A stretch of 7,054 nucleotides of DNA from UBA2210 sp036825195 (GTDB taxonomy: Bacteria; Desulfobacterota; Syntrophia; Syntrophales; UBA2210), in the NCBI GenBank assembly GCA_036825195.1, contig DAISYQ010000081.1, positions 1-7,054 of the forward strand, in the 5' to 3' direction. This document shows positions 6,690-7,054 of the stretch, one piece after another; the first letter of the stretch is position 1, and every line of letters begins with the position of its first letter. Made by a program: the position numbers and the translations under genes. The notes under the pieces are model-generated. The model saw nothing but the letters and a program-made list of their open reading frames with translations, ran no database searches and was not told where the DNA came from.

Positions 6690-6825
6690 CACCTCAACAT
6701 CTCTCTGTTTGTGACGTTACATACGATTGGATTCTGAAATGTGCGAGGAACATGTGTGGTCATTAATGCCCTGTTTGATTTCATGGTAAACAGGGCGTTT
6801 TTATGCGCAGGAGACTTTCCTCGCA
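6680..6825 (+). ncRNA. Candidate structured leader or small RNA with competing hairpins
   Basis: Transcript from the promoter at 6641 would contain UGCGAGGAA (6742-6750), a terminator-like hairpin (6768-6796), then UGCGcAGGA (6804-6812), and UUCCUCGCA (6817-6825). The last segment can pair perfectly over nine bases with the first, enclosing the hairpin, or locally with the third (eight pairs and one bulged C). Both pairings cannot form at once, which is the layout of an attenuator or riboswitch. I do not recognise a known riboswitch core. If transcription stops at the U-run near 6801, the product is instead a small RNA of about 120 bases. Confidence 0.4.
6768..6801 (+). terminator. Intrinsic-terminator-like hairpin before the secreted-protein gene
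   Basis: GCCCTGTTT (6768-6776) and AAACAGGGC (6788-6796) form a perfect nine-base stem with an 11-base loop, followed by GTTTTTA. It is the best terminator-like structure in the window. The short U-run and large loop make its efficiency uncertain. It lies between a promoter and the gene it would serve. Confidence 0.55.
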
Positions 6826-6886
6826 TCGGGCATCCCCAGTATGCGCGCATGATCCGAGAGCTTATACAATGAACAAGCGCCCATAT

Positions 6887-6903
6887 CCCCGAAGCGTGCG
6901 GGG
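6887..6903 (+). promoter_or_regulatory. Hairpin shortly before the secreted-protein ribosome site
   Basis: CCCCG (6887-6891) pairs with CGGGG (6899-6903) around AAGCGTG. The hairpin is followed by TCAAAAAAAC and then the AAGGAAGG ribosome site at 6921-6928. It is the 3'-most element of the structured leader. It carries an A-run rather than a U-run on this strand, so it is not a terminator for this gene. Confidence 0.35.
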
Positions 6904-6932
6904 TCAAAAAAACTGATAAGAAGGAAGGTACG

Positions 6933-7054
6933 ATGCAATCTCAATCCGTCAATACGTTTATCCGAATCGTTATGAGTCTGCTTCTTATCGTAACCCTGAC
7001 AGGCTTCGGCCACGGCGCATCGGCCGGCACGGCCCTCTTAGGAGACTGCCATAC
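6933..7054 (+). CDS. Secreted protein, N-terminal part only (runs off the window)
   Basis: Forty complete codons are visible. A strong ribosome site, AAGGAAGG (6921-6928), precedes the ATG. The start is MQSQSVNTFIR, followed by a hydrophobic core (about residues 12-25) and GHGASA, which gives a typical signal-peptidase I site before residue 32. The mature protein would begin GTALLGDCHT, so it is exported. The Cys-His-Thr close to the new N-terminus would fit the first half of a c-type haem motif (CxxCH) if the next two residues are Cys-His, but they lie outside the window, so a cytochrome assignment is only a guess. A second Met at residue 14 has no ribosome site. It is the likely target of the structured leader. 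Confidence 0.7.
   Translation, partial: MQSQSVNTFIRIVMSLLLIVTLTGFGHGASAGTALLGDCH

Noticed and set aside
6841..6850. Perfect palindrome ATGCGCGCAT
   Set aside because: Short alternating purine-pyrimidine palindrome, likely by chance in a G/C-rich patch; no partner site seen.
6632..6907. Minus-strand open frame of 91 codons in the last intergenic region
   Set aside because: It crosses the promoter, palindrome and terminator hairpin on the other strand, has no family resemblance and no ribosome site that convinces.
6869..6916. Fifteen-codon frame (MNKRPYPRSV...) just before the secreted-protein gene, a possible leader peptide
   Set aside because: Only a weak GAGAG precedes it, and it shows no run of regulatory codons; not enough support.
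6680..6932. Known GEMM (cyclic di-GMP or cyclic GMP-AMP) riboswitch in the leader
   Set aside because: I searched by eye for the conserved core (CAGGGCAAACC and ACGCAAAGCC) and did not find it, despite the suggestive gene context.
1..7054. CRISPR array, tRNA, rRNA or complete insertion sequence
   Set aside because: No regularly spaced repeats, no tRNA-like cloverleaf, no rRNA segments and no intact transposase were seen on either strand.

Overview
The window looks like an accessory stretch of the chromosome of a Gram-negative environmental bacterium. It has Sec-type signal peptides, sigma-70 promoters close to consensus, membrane-bound cyclic di-GMP enzymes and a relic of a tyrosine recombinase. 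The gene types would suit a delta-proteobacterium/Desulfobacterota-like host, but that is inference; nothing here fixes the taxonomy.

Layout. Positions 51-2261 (minus strand) hold an amidase-signature hydrolase followed by a short exported protein built from about 55-60-residue beta-propeller-like repeats; the pair may share a transcript. Positions 2262-2571 are a divergent control region with back-to-back promoters. Positions 2572-4188 (plus) encode a membrane-bound CHASE4-HAMP-GGDEF diguanylate cyclase. Positions 4189-4754 hold the decayed 3' end of a phage-type integrase, one copy of a 60-bp repeat, and a consensus promoter. Positions 4755-6419 (plus) encode a four-helix membrane protein with two PAS domains and an HD-GYP phosphodiesterase domain. 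Positions 6420-6932 contain no convincing gene but hold the second copy of the 60-bp repeat, a promoter with a palindrome over its -10 box, and a region able to form competing RNA structures around a terminator-like hairpin. From 6933 a secreted protein begins and runs off the window.

How the parts relate. The GGDEF protein should make cyclic di-GMP and the HD-GYP protein should degrade it; each has its own sensor module and its own strong promoter. They are therefore better read as two independently controlled, opposing signalling genes than as an operon. The HD-GYP gene is bracketed by two diverged direct repeats, the first of which overlaps the integrase relic. Its base composition is visibly more AT-rich than the amidase. 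Together this suggests that the HD-GYP segment arrived as, or was trapped within, mobile DNA. The most open questions are the nature of the 60-bp repeat and the structured leader or small RNA at about 6678-6932.
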